From NCBI GenBank assembly GCA_036172665.1, contig CM069872.1, positions 23,105,001 to 23,169,000 on the forward strand: a DNA stretch of 64,000 nt. The letters run 5' to 3'. Below the pieces are notes generated by a model that worked only from the letters and a program-made list of their open reading frames with translations, did no database searches and was not told the DNA's origin. This DNA is from Prosopocoilus inquinatus. Its lineage: Eukaryota; Arthropoda; Insecta; Coleoptera; Lucanidae. Each line of letters starts with the position of its first letter. Within the stretch, counting starts at the first letter, position 1. Below, in pieces: positions 32,930 to 44,472 of the stretch. Both the position numbers and the translations under genes were made by a program.

Positions 32930-33409
32930 ATGACAAATTCAAAGGGTTATCGCCGTGGTACAAGAGATTTATTCTCCCGTAAATTCCGCAAGCGCGGAGT
33001 CATCCCGCTTTCCACATACATGCGAACGTACAAAGTGGGCGACATCGTCGACGTAAAAGGTAACGGAGCAGTCCAAAAAGGTATGCCATACAAGGCTTAT
33101 CAAGGCAAGACGGGTCGTGTTTTCAACGTAACAGCACACGCTCTGGGAGTGAACGTGAACAAACGTGTTCGAGGTAGAATTATTCCTAAACGGATCAATG
33201 TTCGCATAGAACACGTGAAGCACTCCAAATGTCGTGAAGATTTTCTGCAACGAGTGAAGCAGAATGAGAAGTTACGCAAGGAAGCGAAGGAGAAGAAGTT
33301 AAGAGTGTGCTTGAAGAGACAACCCGCACATCCCAGGCTAGCTCATATTGTTAATGGAAAAGATGAGCCAATTGTTTTAGCTCCTGTCTCATATGAATTT
33401 ATTGCTTAA
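32930..33409 (+). CDS. RpL21: 60S ribosomal protein L21 (eL21)
   Basis: A large-subunit cytosolic ribosomal protein of 159 residues, the normal length. The diagnostic N-terminus [17 protein letters not shown] is present, followed by the KGV/KOW-like fold block ([20 protein letters not shown], then [12 protein letters not shown]). The family-typical [19 protein letters not shown] segment (here INVRIEHV) and the ending SYEFIA are also present. The whole protein is in one exon, and the frame is intact. Either the gene is intronless here or it is a functional retrocopy. I see no poly(A) tract or target duplication around it, so a retrocopy is not supported. Any intron in the 5' untranslated region cannot be excluded. 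Confidence 0.96.
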   Translation: MTNSKGYRRGTRDLFSRKFRKRGVIPLSTYMRTYKVGDIVDVKGNGAVQKGMPYKAYQGKTGRVFNVTAHALGVNVNKRVRGRIIPKRINVRIEHVKHSKCREDFLQRVKQNEKLRKEAKEKKLRVCLKRQPAHPRLAHIVNGKDEPIVLAPVSYEFIA

Positions 33410-33773
33410 ATTGTGATTCCAAATATAAAAATACATTAGCATGATGTTCTTTTCCTAGTTTCTTTTTCGGCCTGTTTTACCCACTGTTGCCCTTTCCACC
33501 ATAGATAAAAGATGTAGAAGCCAACGTTGTATATGTGAAGCAACAAAATGCGCTCCTCACCAGTGTTGCCAACCAAAGTTGGGAAGATTCCCTTACGCAG
33601 AATTAGAAACTTTCTTCAAATTTCCTCAGATGAAGGACTAAAATTGGGTATTAAACAAAATAACCACTGATTACTCCGAGTGAAATATCGAAAATGCTCA
33701 TTGTCTAAATATTTCATGCAAATGCTTCTACTTAAGCCCTCACTGCCACACAAAATCACACATTTACTTCTTA
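33410..33773. other. 3' flank of RpL21
   Basis: There is no canonical AATAAA immediately after the stop; AATATAAAAATAC near 33421 could serve. No other feature is seen. Confidence 0.35.
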
Positions 33774-35144
33774 GGCCCGGTCTTTCCACCTTCGAATAAA
33801 TTTATTCGACGAATAATTCTACGAATCACCATGTTACCGTTGAATTTCTGTCCGACCCCGAATCACCCTGTATATTGCTCCCCGTGAAATATTTTCGCAG
33901 ACCGCCCGGCGAACTCTTTGCGTTCCGCCGTTTTGCTTTCAAAGTATTTCCCCAGTGCTATTAGTTTTCCTGTAAAAATTAGGATAAGGAAAATTTGGGT
34001 TCTGAAAGTTAATTTTTCGGTCGCATAGATTCTTTATTTAGCCTTTTTGATTTACGCATTATTGCAACATATTGTGAAATCAGCGATTTCTTTCACACGA
34101 AAGCTATACAGAAATTGAACCCTGGTATTTAAGCCCATTGGTCCTCGTTGACGTAAGATTCTGTCGCGGTTGGCGGAGGCACCCTATCTCTTCTTGTTTT
34201 AACCCTATCTCTTTCCGTTCGCCTGCGCGAAGCAATCTTGTCAGAACAGAATTGTCCTCGTTCTTCTCGGTGCAAAAACACGTCTCGCGTTGGTGTGTTT
34301 TCGCCCAAAAATTAATGTTGGGGGATTCATCAACAGCTTTTTTTTGCTGGATTAACCTGTTGCACAAGAGAATTATAATACATTCGTATTGTCTACGCCT
34401 GTTCCCTTCCAAGTAGTTCCGCGGACAGGTGAGCCGTTGTTTGTTCTGTTTCGGTTCGACACTTTCTATCGCGTATCTTCCTTCCTTACAGGCTTTAGTT
34501 CAGGGGTACCCTTACCTCTGTGCCGCATTCGGCAAGAGTTCACGATATTGGTGGCCGTTCACCGCATCTGCACGGTCCCGTGAGTCCCGGCGAACCCCCT
34601 TGGAGCTGCTTAACACTCCGATCCTCGTGCGACACGCACAGGGATAAGGTTGGCTTGACTTTTGTTAATCTTGTTTTATTTTACGAGCATTCCTACCGGA
34701 TAACGGCGTGTATTTACGCATTGCGCGTTGATTTGATTTGGGTTCGCTGTTTGACATTTTTGCGTACCGTTGCGGTTATTTTTTTTTTAAAGACACCGAT
34801 TTATTGTATAATTGTTTTGCATTTAATAAAACTGAATTTGAATCGTATCTTGGATGAGTCGTGGTTTTCTTGAATTTTCCCCGCGGTTCCCCATAGCCCA
34901 AAAGAAATTAAGTGGCGCCTTTATTTTGTTTTGTTGGTTACTGTATGTTAGTTCAGATTTAGTTTATTTTTTTTTACCCACCCTATTCCACTGGGGCTGG
35001 CCGGCGACGCCGAAACGTCTGTCACGGCGATCACTTGTGATACCTGTACAGGTAGGTAGCAACCATGACAACCATTCATAAAATTCAACTTATTTGCCAG
35101 ATAACGTTATCGAGAACTTTATTCGAAGGTGGAAAGACCCGGCC
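33774..35144. mobile_element. Harbinger-like element, TTA-flanked
   Basis: The left end GGCCCGGTCTTTCCACCTTC and right end GAAGGTGGAAAGACCCGGCC form a terminal inverted repeat of about 26 bases. TTA stands on both outer sides (33771-33773 and 35145-35147), the 3-base target duplication of PIF/Harbinger transposons. The 1.3 kb interior (especially 34130-34660) is richer in GC than its surroundings, but I recognise no transposase or host exon in its open frames. Confidence 0.75.
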
Positions 35145-35363
35145 TTAGAATGGTAATTTCGACAGACAAAACAGCAGGCAGAAAATCATTGATTTAGTAG
35201 ATAAGTTTTATAATAAAAAACAATAAAGATGCTTATAATTAAAGTTTTATTTGACCTTTATTATTACATACATCTAACAAAAATACAAGAAAAGCATTTG
35301 TTATATACAAAAATAATTATAGTTTAGAGTTTGAATACATTTGTAATTTATGTTCTTTCAACA

Positions 35364-37305
35364 TTACATCAGGAATCTCCACATCATAACAGTTGTTTTT
35401 ACCAATAAAACTTTTTGTATGCAAAATAGAGAACAGAGTACTTCCGTGGAGAGTCTGTTTCTTACTTTATTTTTATTTAAATTTATCGCAGAGAACAATC
35501 TTTCCACTGAAGCACTGGAGTGTGGTAAAATTAATAGCGAAAACACAAAATTTATTAAATGATTGTAAAACAATGTACCATCAGCTTTTCTCTTTTCTCG
35601 TAATTTCATCCAAAAGTCTACAATATGAGTATCATAATAATCTTTTAAAATGTTATTTCGTAACATTCTGAATTGTAAATCTAGTACATCTAAATCTTCA
35701 ACCAAATGAGAAAAATGTTTCATTAAAGGTACAAGCGAAACGGGTTTTTTTCCAAAATAAATTTCGGCTCTATAAGTCGTAATTCTTTTAATGCTTCTAA
35801 ATATTTTAAAGGAAATCTTTTATATAACTGGAACGCGGCTTCAATGTAAACGTTGAGAAGATTAAGTTTAATATTATGTTTTTCTTCATTAGATATGCGA
35901 CCATCATTCAAAAACAGGGCAACTTTTAGTCCAAAATAAATGGCTTCAATTGTAGAAAAATGATTAGGATTTCTGAATTGAATATTCTCCAAAGGAGTAG
36001 TATTCAAATAATCCGGTTTTAAATAAAAATCTAAGATAGTTTTGTAAGCAGTTGTTATTTTATTATAGACTAATTTTTGGAGATTCAGACTGAAATTCTT
36101 TGTTAAGTTCAGTGAAAATGGGTAAAACAAAAGATAAAAACGTAATATATATTTTATTTGAAAAGTTATTAAACTCGTACAAATTTTCAACTGTTTTATC
36201 TTTTTTGTCAACGTATTCAGATGTCAAATATAAACTTAATGCATCCCATTGTTCCAATATTCGTTCGACTGCTGCTTTTAGTGACAGCCAACGAATATCA
36301 AAAACATACAGGAGTTTATGTAATTTTGTTTCTGTAAAAACTTGAATTCTTTATATTCATTTAATCGTTTAAAACTGTGATTCATGTGACCATATAAGGA
36401 CTTGATAAGTATCTCAACATTATCAGGTATTTGCTTGCAAGCATTAGAAGCACATAATGCTACTGAGTGACATATACACCGTAAAATAACAATATTGGGA
36501 ATATCACGTTTCAGAAGGGCAGAAACAGAATTATTTTTCCCCATCATGGTACTCGCACCATCTGCAGCAAACGCGATCAAGTTATTTTTATATGGGACAT
36601 TATTGCTGTTAAAAAAATTAACTATTAAAGAATATAAGTTTTGTGCATTTGCTTCTGCAACTTGAATTAGAGTTAAAAAAATGTCACATATTGCACCATT
36701 CTCAAAATACCTCACTATTACAGCTAAATGTTTTACAGCGGACCGATCAGTGGACTCATCTATTATAAGAGAGAATTTATTCTCAGAAATAATATCAATA
36801 ATCTTTTTCTGGTTGTAGCCACCTGTTACATTAGTAACAATTGCAGTGCACTTTGTCCGATTGCAAGACATTTTTTTTACAACATCAGGTTCGAATTGTA
36901 AACTTTTAATAAGTAAGACCAAGTGGTCAACACTATTGAAGGATAAATTATCTTCTACAATAAAGTTAGCAATTTTAATTTCGTTACTTTTAACCTTTTT
37001 TCAATCGGTGTGAATTCATTCATCTGGAGCTTTCTATTCGCCTTAATTGTTGCTGCTTTATTTGTATGTTTTTTGGTTTTTTGATGTTTGAGAAGCTCTG
37101 ATTTTCCACAGACATAATCATTACCACATAACTTACAAAAAAAATAGCCGTCTCCAAGTTTGCTTGGTTTGACCCATAACTTGAAATCTTGTTTTTCCCA
37201 GATTGTCTGGTATTTGTGATAATACTTCTTCGTCTTTTTCTGTTTTTGTGCGACTTCTTGTGCACGTGCATCGACCTCTTCAACAAAGTCACCGTCGCCG
37301 TCCAT
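35364..37305 (-). pseudogene. hAT-family transposase, frame-broken
   Basis: The protein reads from 37305 leftwards in several frames. 37305-36955 has a BED-type zinc finger (CKLCGNDYVCGKS... with LLKHQKTKKH). 36922-36278 has the hAT catalytic core (LIIDESTDRSAVKHLAV, FAADGASTMMG, RCICHSVAL). 36257-35723 continues the core, with an NPHF-like block. 35723-35364 has the C-terminal hAT dimerisation domain (LPHSSASVERLFSAINLNKN). At least four frame changes show that it is dead. hAT transposases cut and paste DNA with 8-base target duplications; I could not find the element's terminal repeats. Confidence 0.88.
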
Positions 37306-37941
37306 TTAAGGTTTTGCCTTGCACTAAAACTCAGCTTCTATAACAAAATCACAATAAAATGAATAAAAGTGTTCCTTACATTGTATAATCGCAAAACGTA
37401 CCTTAAAGAGTTGGAAATGGTAAATACAAGCAAATGTAACCAAATGACTGCAATGGCGTGTGATTTAGGCACGGTGGTATCACTTAAATGAAGAGAACTG
37501 AATAAGATGTGTTTCTGAGCTAAAAGTCTTCGATCTTATTGTAGATGGCACCATCAGTCAAGTTCGTAGACACTTTAAGTTTGTAGGGTTCTTTAAAGCA
37601 GAAATTACTGACTGTTTACTACAGCTGCTACAGCAGGCATAATTTATTTATTGATGGTTTATTTTTTGTACGTGTCACGTGTTGTGTGTGTGTAGTGTGA
37701 TTATTTTAATTTTTTTTTGAAGTAGTGTTTGTTTTATTTTTGGTATTAACAACGATTGTTTATTAGTTCTGGAGTTCTTGTGTTTTATATTTGTGTTTGT
37801 TAAGTGTGATTTGTTATTTGTGTCTTTTAATTTTTAATCAGTGGACTGTAAATAAGGTATACATTTTTTTTGTAAATATTGCTTTTGAAATAATATTTTC
37901 TACTTTTAGGTTAGAACTGTTATCCTTTTTTTAAAAAAATA
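37306..37941. other. spacer between hAT and P-element fragments
   Basis: Contains the 5' side of the hAT pseudogene and T-rich sequence. No terminal repeat was identified. Confidence 0.3.
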
Positions 37942-38154
37942 ATGGAAAATCCAAGAAAATTGACACGATGCGCTGTTAATGAATGTGATGATTTTATTTT
38001 ATCAAGAAGAAGATTCCCCAACCCTATCAAAGATTTGACAAAGTTTAAGGCGCTTGACTTGCTCCTCCGTGCGCATCTGAAATACGCTTCACGAAATTAC
38101 GTTTTAAATGTATTAAGAAACATTAAAATAATCCATATTTCATACTATTTATAG
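37942..38154 (+). pseudogene. THAP-like N-terminal fragment, possible P-element transposase start
   Basis: A 70-codon frame opens with a Cys pair (C-x4-C) and an RFPNP block followed by a KFKAL segment, reminiscent of the start of a THAP zinc finger. The rest of the finger (C-x2-H) is not evident. Its position, 2.5 kb upstream of the P-element core on the same strand, suggests that the two were one gene, but the match is short. Confidence 0.4.
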
Positions 38155-38770
38155 TACATATAGCACCCTACACGGGACCGTATTAAAAAGTTCAAAATTG
38201 TTGTTAAAAACTGAGTAATTTATAATGAAAACTGTGGATTTCAAGTAAAATAGAGGGAGATTAATTATTTTTTTCTAAATAAATGCGACCTTTTTATGTA
38301 AATATGAATACGCACCCGTGTGGTGCAATTCTTTTACAGTAGTCCTCTATGGTCTACGAACGAAATATTTCAAATAAAACGTAACATTGGATGGTACCGT
38401 TTTCAACACATATAGTTCTAAAGCCTGAAAACAGATGTCTCTTCAAACTGTAAATCTGTGGCAACTCCGTCACAGCAGCCACGATTATCGAGCACTAGAA
38501 GGCGCACGGACGAACCAATGCGTGAGCACCGCCGACGACGAAAACAGGAACTAACACCCCGCACGCTCTACTAGAGAGAAGATCCCTTTTAGATCCTCGG
38601 CGGCGGGGACAACGGAAGATGCACGCAGAGAACGACGCGCGCGAATCTATCTTGGTAGACGCTTGGCAATGACTGTATATAGTGTAGATTAAGCTGTTGG
38701 GACAATATATTACCTTTAAGTAAACGCGCTGTTTAAATGTTAATTGTGGTGTGGAGACTTTCACTATAAT

Positions 38771-38788
38771 TGGTGACCCCGACGTGAT
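38771..38788 (+). promoter_or_regulatory. tRNA-Trp primer binding site
   Basis: TGGTGACCCCGACGTGAT is the perfect complement of the conserved 3' end of animal tRNA-Trp (...ATCACGTCGGGGTCACCA). It sits directly after the LTR-like end ...TTTCACTATAAT. Confidence 0.85.
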
Positions 38789-38953
38789 TGGAGTGGATTA
38801 CTGTGCGGACCACCTCGCGTAACTCGATGACCACGTGCTAGTGAACCACGACGCGAGGCGCAAATATTACTGCACCGAGGAACCAAGGATTAACGCCACG
38901 CTTCCCTGCATACTGTAAACCCCAAGTACACGGAATTAAGGGCACTCCAAGTC

Positions 38954-39856
38954 ATGCAGCAAGAACCAGCCTCCAAATGTCCCGGTAAGGAAACCGTCGA
39001 CACAACACCTGTCCACGTCGAGGCCGTGCAAAACTGCAAAATGCCACCGTTTTGGAAGAGCAATCCAGAGCTTTGGTTTTTCCAAATAGAGTCAGTATTC
39101 CAGACGAACCGCATTCGATCAGAGGAATGCAAGTACCACCTAGTCGTCAGTGCCCTGGACCCCGACTCACTCCAAGAGGTGGTGGACGTACTGAAGAGCC
39201 CACCAGCTATAGATAAGTATGAGAACCTCAAAACGCGTCTCATGAGTCGGTTTTCGGATTCCTCCGACAAGCAGCTTCACAAGGTTCTGAGCGAGCTTCA
39301 GCTTGAGGACAGGAAGCCTTCGCAACTCCTGCGCCAGATGAGAAACCTCGCTGGCAACCCCATCTCGGAAGACGTACTCCGCATTAGATGGCTTGCACTT
39401 CTGCCGCAGCATGTGCAGCGCTTCCTCAAGATTTTCCGTACCTCATCGATAGAGGAGCTTGAGACTGCAGCCGATGAGCTTATGGAGATTCAACCGAGCT
39501 CGCAGACAGTCATGGCCGCAGGGCACAAAGCCAACCGCTCTCCGTCACCTGCTCGCTCGTTCAAGCAGTCCACGACCTCCCAGCACAGCCAGGAGCTTGC
39601 AGCCATCAGACATTCGCTGGCAGAACTTATATCACTAAATCGAGACCTCTGTGCCAGGATGACTTCTCTCTCGTCCAGTCTGGAGAGACCACGCTCTCGT
39701 AGCAGAGGCAGGCCCCAGCATACCTTCACAAGAGCCAGTTCACCTTCTCCGTCACGAGCCTGCTTCTACCATCGTAGATTTGGCATTGAAGCCAGGCACT
39801 GCATATCGCCCTGCACGTACGGACAATCAAAACCCTCAACGCAGTCGGAAAACTAG
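38954..39856 (+). CDS. CsRn1-type Gag
   Basis: An intact 300-codon frame. Residues about 28-200 form a capsid-like domain (PPFWKSNPELWFFQIESVF, then YENLKTRLMSRF, then PSQLLRQMRNLA, then WLALLPQHVQRFL), which packages the element's RNA. A Ser/Arg-rich linker follows, and near the end an unusual CHCC box (C-x2-H-x9-C-x3-C: CFYHRRFG... then CISPC) stands in place of the normal CCHC knuckle. That box is known from CsRn1-clade elements. The ORF ends in TAG 39854-39856, just before the protease frame. It is well preserved although the element is truncated. Confidence 0.88.
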   Translation: MQQEPASKCPGKETVDTTPVHVEAVQNCKMPPFWKSNPELWFFQIESVFQTNRIRSEECKYHLVVSALDPDSLQEVVDVLKSPPAIDKYENLKTRLMSRFSDSSDKQLHKVLSELQLEDRKPSQLLRQMRNLAGNPISEDVLRIRWLALLPQHVQRFLKIFRTSSIEELETAADELMEIQPSSQTVMAAGHKANRSPSPARSFKQSTTSQHSQELAAIRHSLAELISLNRDLCARMTSLSSSLERPRSRSRGRPQHTFTRASSPSPSRACFYHRRFGIEARHCISPCTYGQSKPSTQSEN

Positions 39857-39864
39857 AATCGCTG

Positions 39865-40233
39865 TTGACCATCCAGGCGGCCGACAACAGCGAATATGCC
39901 AGCTCACGCCCAACAAGGGAGTATCGCCTACACCAGTACGATTGCTCTACGAACATGAAGTTCCTCATTGACTCAGGTTCGGTGATATCGCTGGTACCCA
40001 AAGCCGCCATTTCTAAGAAATTACAAACTGATGAACTCCAACTATACGCCGCCAACGGAACGGTCATACATACGTTTGGCCAAAAGGTATTTACAGTCAA
40101 TCTTAATTTACGTCGTGCCTTCAGGTGGTCTTTCATCATCGCCGACGTAAAGTCAGCCATTATCGGTGCAGACTTCCAGGTGCATCATGCATTGATCTTG
40201 GACCTCCGGGGACGGCGCCTCATCGACCCCTGA
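39865..40233 (+). pseudogene. CsRn1-type aspartic protease, start of truncated pol
   Basis: The motif KFLIDSGSVISLVP holds the D-S-G active site, followed by LYAANGTVIHTFG and an IIGADFQVHHALILDL block typical of gypsy proteases. It lies in a different frame from Gag, consistent with gag-pol frameshifting in this clade. The frame ends at 40231-40233, where element homology also seems to end. Confidence 0.8.
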
Positions 40234-40649
40234 CGTCCAGTACATATTGAATAATTTTTTAATCATTCGTTGAATTTGAAATATATTGCTCCTTTTAATG
40301 TCAATACTTTACTTGAATCTGCTAATATTAAAGTTTGTAATTGTATTTATATGTTTTTGTTAGATTCAAATTATAATTTATAAATTTATTACGCAAATAC
40401 GTTGATGTATTTGTGGTGGTATAGTTATCAAGTAAGGGTATCTAGTTGAAATGGCTCTTTAGTCGTAAACCAATAAATACAAAACTATATAGACAGATGA
40501 CTGAACTGACAACAGGCGCATATTTTTTTAAAAGAAACGTTATATGACAGAACCTGATGCCAAATTAATGAAAAAAATCATGGCCTGCTGTGTGTTGAAA
40601 ACAATCGTGAACGATGTTTAGAAAGATTGGACCTAAATGAAATATTTAA

Positions 40650-41360
40650 TTGTTCTTTGTAGGCTCTACACTACTTTCTTCACTTTCTGTTACACAAGCT
40701 ATTGATTTAACACCCAGAAAAAGAAAATTATACCATGGCATTACACAATTCCGAAAATCGCTGAAATGTGCTAGGAAGAAATCTGCAACCTTCAAACGAT
40801 TGTTTTTGGCAAAAAAATCTGCTGTTTCAATTTCTTTAGAAGCAATTAGAGGAAGAGGACATCCACTGATGGCAAAATTTTTTGAATGTCAGCTGAGAAA
40901 CATTAAAAGACAAAAACATGGTCAAAGATATACAGTTGACGAGAAAATACTTGCCCTATCACTTTGCAAACAAAGTGCTCGAGCGTACCGATATTGGTTC
41001 ATATTGTTTATTCTTCCCAGCAGGTCAAGTATTATGAAATTATTAAATAAAATAATTATTCAGCCAGGGTACAATGAACGGTTATTTTCCAATTTAAAAA
41101 AAGTGTGCTGAAGGAATGACAGACAAGCTAAATATTGTATATTAATATTTGATGAAATGGCAATTAAGCCCCATTTGCAGTATAATTCGCATAAAGATAT
41201 AATAGAAGGATTTTGTGATACAGGTTCTGAAAGACAACAAAAAATTGCAGATCATGTTTTAGTTTTCATGATCAGAGGAATTGTGCAAAAATACAAACAG
41301 GCCATTTGGTATTCGTTCTGTGAGGGTACTACAAAAACAGCAACAAACTGTAACAATTAA
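40650..41360 (+). pseudogene. P-element / THAP9-like transposase fragment
   Basis: The block GQRYTVDEKILALSLCKQSARAYRYW, followed by LPSRSSIMKLLNKI and PGYNERLF, is characteristic of P-element transposases. In the same frame, after one TGA (41109-41111), comes LIFDEMAIKPHLQYN then KDIIEGFCD, which contains the catalytic Asp region (FDEM). A possible splice acceptor TTCTTTGTAG precedes the segment at 40659. It stops at 41360, without the GTP-binding and C-terminal parts. It is a dead fragment. Confidence 0.82.
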
Positions 41361-41435
41361 AGAAATCATACTTCATTTGAAGTTATATACAGTTATTCAA
41401 TTGAATTAAAGAGCTAAAATGTAGAGGTATTTTTT

Positions 41436-42550
41436 TCATAATCGGCGGCCAAAAAAATATCTTTAGTGTACCTAACTAATTATAAATATCGTGTAGAATA
41501 ATCCCTATAAATAAGAGAAATATTTTTTACATGTTAAACCTCAATTATTCCAAAACGATTGAGTTTATCGAAATGCCACAAGAGAACCTTTTTTATGCCA
41601 AATCATCCAAAGAATATTTCTTCCACAAATTTTTGACGAAATATGCAAAAAATAAAAACTTAGGAATAAAATACTGAAATGTACCCCTACAAAACTACCC
41701 TTTAAAAAGGATGAGGGATCTGATAAATACGTTGTTAACGCGCAATTAGGTGCCTTATATCCGTGTTTAAAATATTAGTTTGATAAATTAAAGGATTCAG
41801 AAGATATTGCCAAAAAACAAAATTTTTCACCCCTTTTTCAGCGTTATAACTCCCCTATTATTCAGTTTTGGAAAAAAATATTATATAAAAAGGTGACCTT
41901 ATTTTTTGATGTTCTACTCATTCTGAAAATATCGGGAGACATTTCCGAATCACGGTGTCTTATTGACCCATAATATCACCCATCGAATTTCACACAGATA
42001 CCTCAAACAGTTTTCGAAATATAAAGCCAGTTCCGTACTTTTGCCCTTCCCTGCATAATATATTATGGGAAAATCGACGGGAATTTTTCAGCGCCTGATA
42101 CCTGACATCCGGCTCCTCCTTGTGTTTACGTGATCCTGGTAACAAGATTAAAAAAATCGCAGAAAATTTGGTCGGCAGTGGCAGTCAAACTTGGCGGGAA
42201 TTTTGCATCCATCTTATCTGACACCTCCTCGCGTATACAGGTGGGTCATTGGTATCGATTTCTTTAATAGCGAGTTAACTATTAATTATAAAAGAAAATT
42301 TCTTATACAAAAGTTATTAATGAGTGCTATTTCAACAAATTATTTGCACATATGCAATATGTTCCGTAAGTGAGTTAGCTACCGGACTTATACTTTTTTT
42401 TTAATGGAATGTACCAGTCTTTATTGCAGATTTAGATAGATCTCTTAAAAATACGCATTTTTGTTGATATTATTCATAGGGGTTATTCTACACGATATTT
42501 ATAATTAGTTAGATACACTAAAGATATTGTTTTTAGTCGGTGATTATGAA
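41436..42550. mobile_element. 1.1 kb inverted-repeat element
   Basis: The left end TTCATAATCGGCGGCC... then TATCTTTAGTGTACCTAAC and the right end GTTAGATACACTAAAGATAT... then GGTGATTATGAA pair over about 75 bases. There is no recognisable transposase. Confidence 0.7.
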
Positions 42551-44472
42551 TAGAAATAGTTGCTGAATAAAAAATGCTTATTTTTAAGAAATAATTAATA
42601 ATAACAATTAAATTAAATAAATTTACCATTTAACCATTGTATCGATAATAGTTTCCGAGCTGGCAGATAGATTTATAAGGAGGTGAAAAAAATCACTCGA
42701 ACGCACTACTCAAGGAAATAATAAAGGCGTGAAGATCTGAGTCTAAAGACCGGTTTTAACCGAAAGTTGACAAATATGTGGGCAGTACCGCGCCGTGATT
42801 TTAAATTGCCCAAGGGCGCGAGTGCTAAGTTAACATTCACGGATAAGAGCGGAAAGTCAACGGAACACAGATTGTCACCAGGACAACCGCTGTGTGAAAC
42901 TGGATGGAACCGGAAAAACTTTATAGGCCCTCTCTCTGATTATAGCACAGCCCGTACTTTTCAATTTCTTTAAGAGTCATATAACAATAATTTTTGTAAA
43001 ATTTGCTGCAAAAAATTGTTAAGAGAGTCATACGGGACCTTACAAATGAAAAAAAAAACTATCGTTAACAATTTACAAGCTCATTTATTACTGGAAATGG
43101 CACCTTCATCAATATTATACATAATTCAATATTATTACTATTACATCGTATAGGGAAATATTTGATAGACTTTTTTGCTGAACATACATACAGTCTTTGC
43201 GCGATCCGGCGAGGCGCGGCATCTACGAATTCAGACACATAAATATGAAATTCATTAAAAATAATGGAATTCTTTAATAATATCAGACTAGTACGCTAGT
43301 AATAACAACGCTAAAAACAGTGTTCCGAAAAAACAATAACAACAACGAAATCTCCCTTTCCACACACTTTCTCTCTCCCTCATCTTTGGTTCGGTATAAT
43401 AAGTAGATAGATACATCATTAGACGATCGGCGAACAAAAAAATAAAATAAATAGTTTAACAAAAGACGAGAGCACCGCCGACTTTCTTCTTTCATTTTAT
43501 TTATTTATTTATTTACTATATTGCTCAAATACGCACAAGTCGACGTGGCTTACACTAGAAAAAATTTCATCATTTCATAGGCACCTTTGTTTCTTTTGTT
43601 TACGCTAATAAAAAACTAGCAAATGATAGTGTAATGAGACCTCAGAGAAAACAAAACAGCACAGGTATCACCTATTCATCATATTCTTATTGTTACATAA
43701 TGTTTCATATCTCGTACATCATTAATATTATTATTATTATTACTATATTATTAATATAAGTTACGCAGAACGTTGAGATGACGCCTATAGCTAAAGAATG
43801 TACAATATAAAAAGCTAAATGTACAAAATATACAAAAATACTGGCAAATAATTAACGAACTTCCACTGCGCGCGCCATCTGGCCGTGCGTGAAAAACAGA
43901 ACGTTACGCCTAATAAGTCGTCCGGAATCTGCGGGCAGCGTTGCGTCCCTCGGCATCATCATCATCATCATCATAAACAAATTACCCCAAAAAACATTTT
44001 TAACGGCCAATCAAAACCTACATAATTTGGAACAATCAGTGGCGGCTTGCAGGCTCTTTCGTCAAGCGCCATGCGTGAGAAGAAAAAAAACCAAACACAT
44101 GCACTGGGGGCGTCCCGACTAAATTAATATGAGTGACATGCAACAGATGGCGACAAATCCATTAAGCTCGATAAATCTAGGCGCTTTTGTTGTTGTCATG
44201 GAGGGGGTGTTTTCCTTTGTACAGCCTGTTAAAAAAAACCTGCGAGTTGAGACATCACAAAACGCGTTCCAGCTATTTAGTGGTCACCGTAAGTATTGGA
44301 TGATCAAGTAAAACTGTTTAACTATTTGCAACACTGCTATCGGACATGTCTTGTTGATTAATTTAAGTTAAGCGTTTACTTTGAATCTTTGCCCTTTCAT
44401 GGACGCTAAGCCACAGGTCGTTGTGATTTTAGATGGTTTAAAATGGAACATCAAATATCCATCCAAAATTTA
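42551..44472. repeat. intergenic with microsatellites
   Basis: Contains (TTTA)n near 43495-43514, (ATT)n near 43725-43742 and (CAT)n near 43957-43973. A 68-codon frame at 42767-42973 lies in less AT-rich sequence and has no recognisable family. No gene is called. Confidence 0.45.

Larger units (their letters stand above)
38449..40235 (+). mobile_element. CsRn1-clade Ty3/gypsy element, 5' part only
   Basis: The primer site at 38771 is complementary to the tRNA-Trp 3' end, a hallmark of the CsRn1/Kabuki clade, and is preceded by LTR-like sequence (5' boundary uncertain, near 38449). Gag with the clade's CHCC box and an aspartic protease follow. The sequence stops making sense just after the protease (about 40235), so reverse transcriptase, integrase and 3' LTR are absent. 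Confidence 0.8.

Noticed and set aside
42767..42973. 68-codon frame starting MTNMWAVPRRD
   Set aside because: No recognisable family, no supporting splice or promoter signals; kept only as a note in the intergenic entry.
43283..43495. 70-codon minus-strand frame
   Set aside because: Adjacent to a TTTA microsatellite; composition-driven, no motif.
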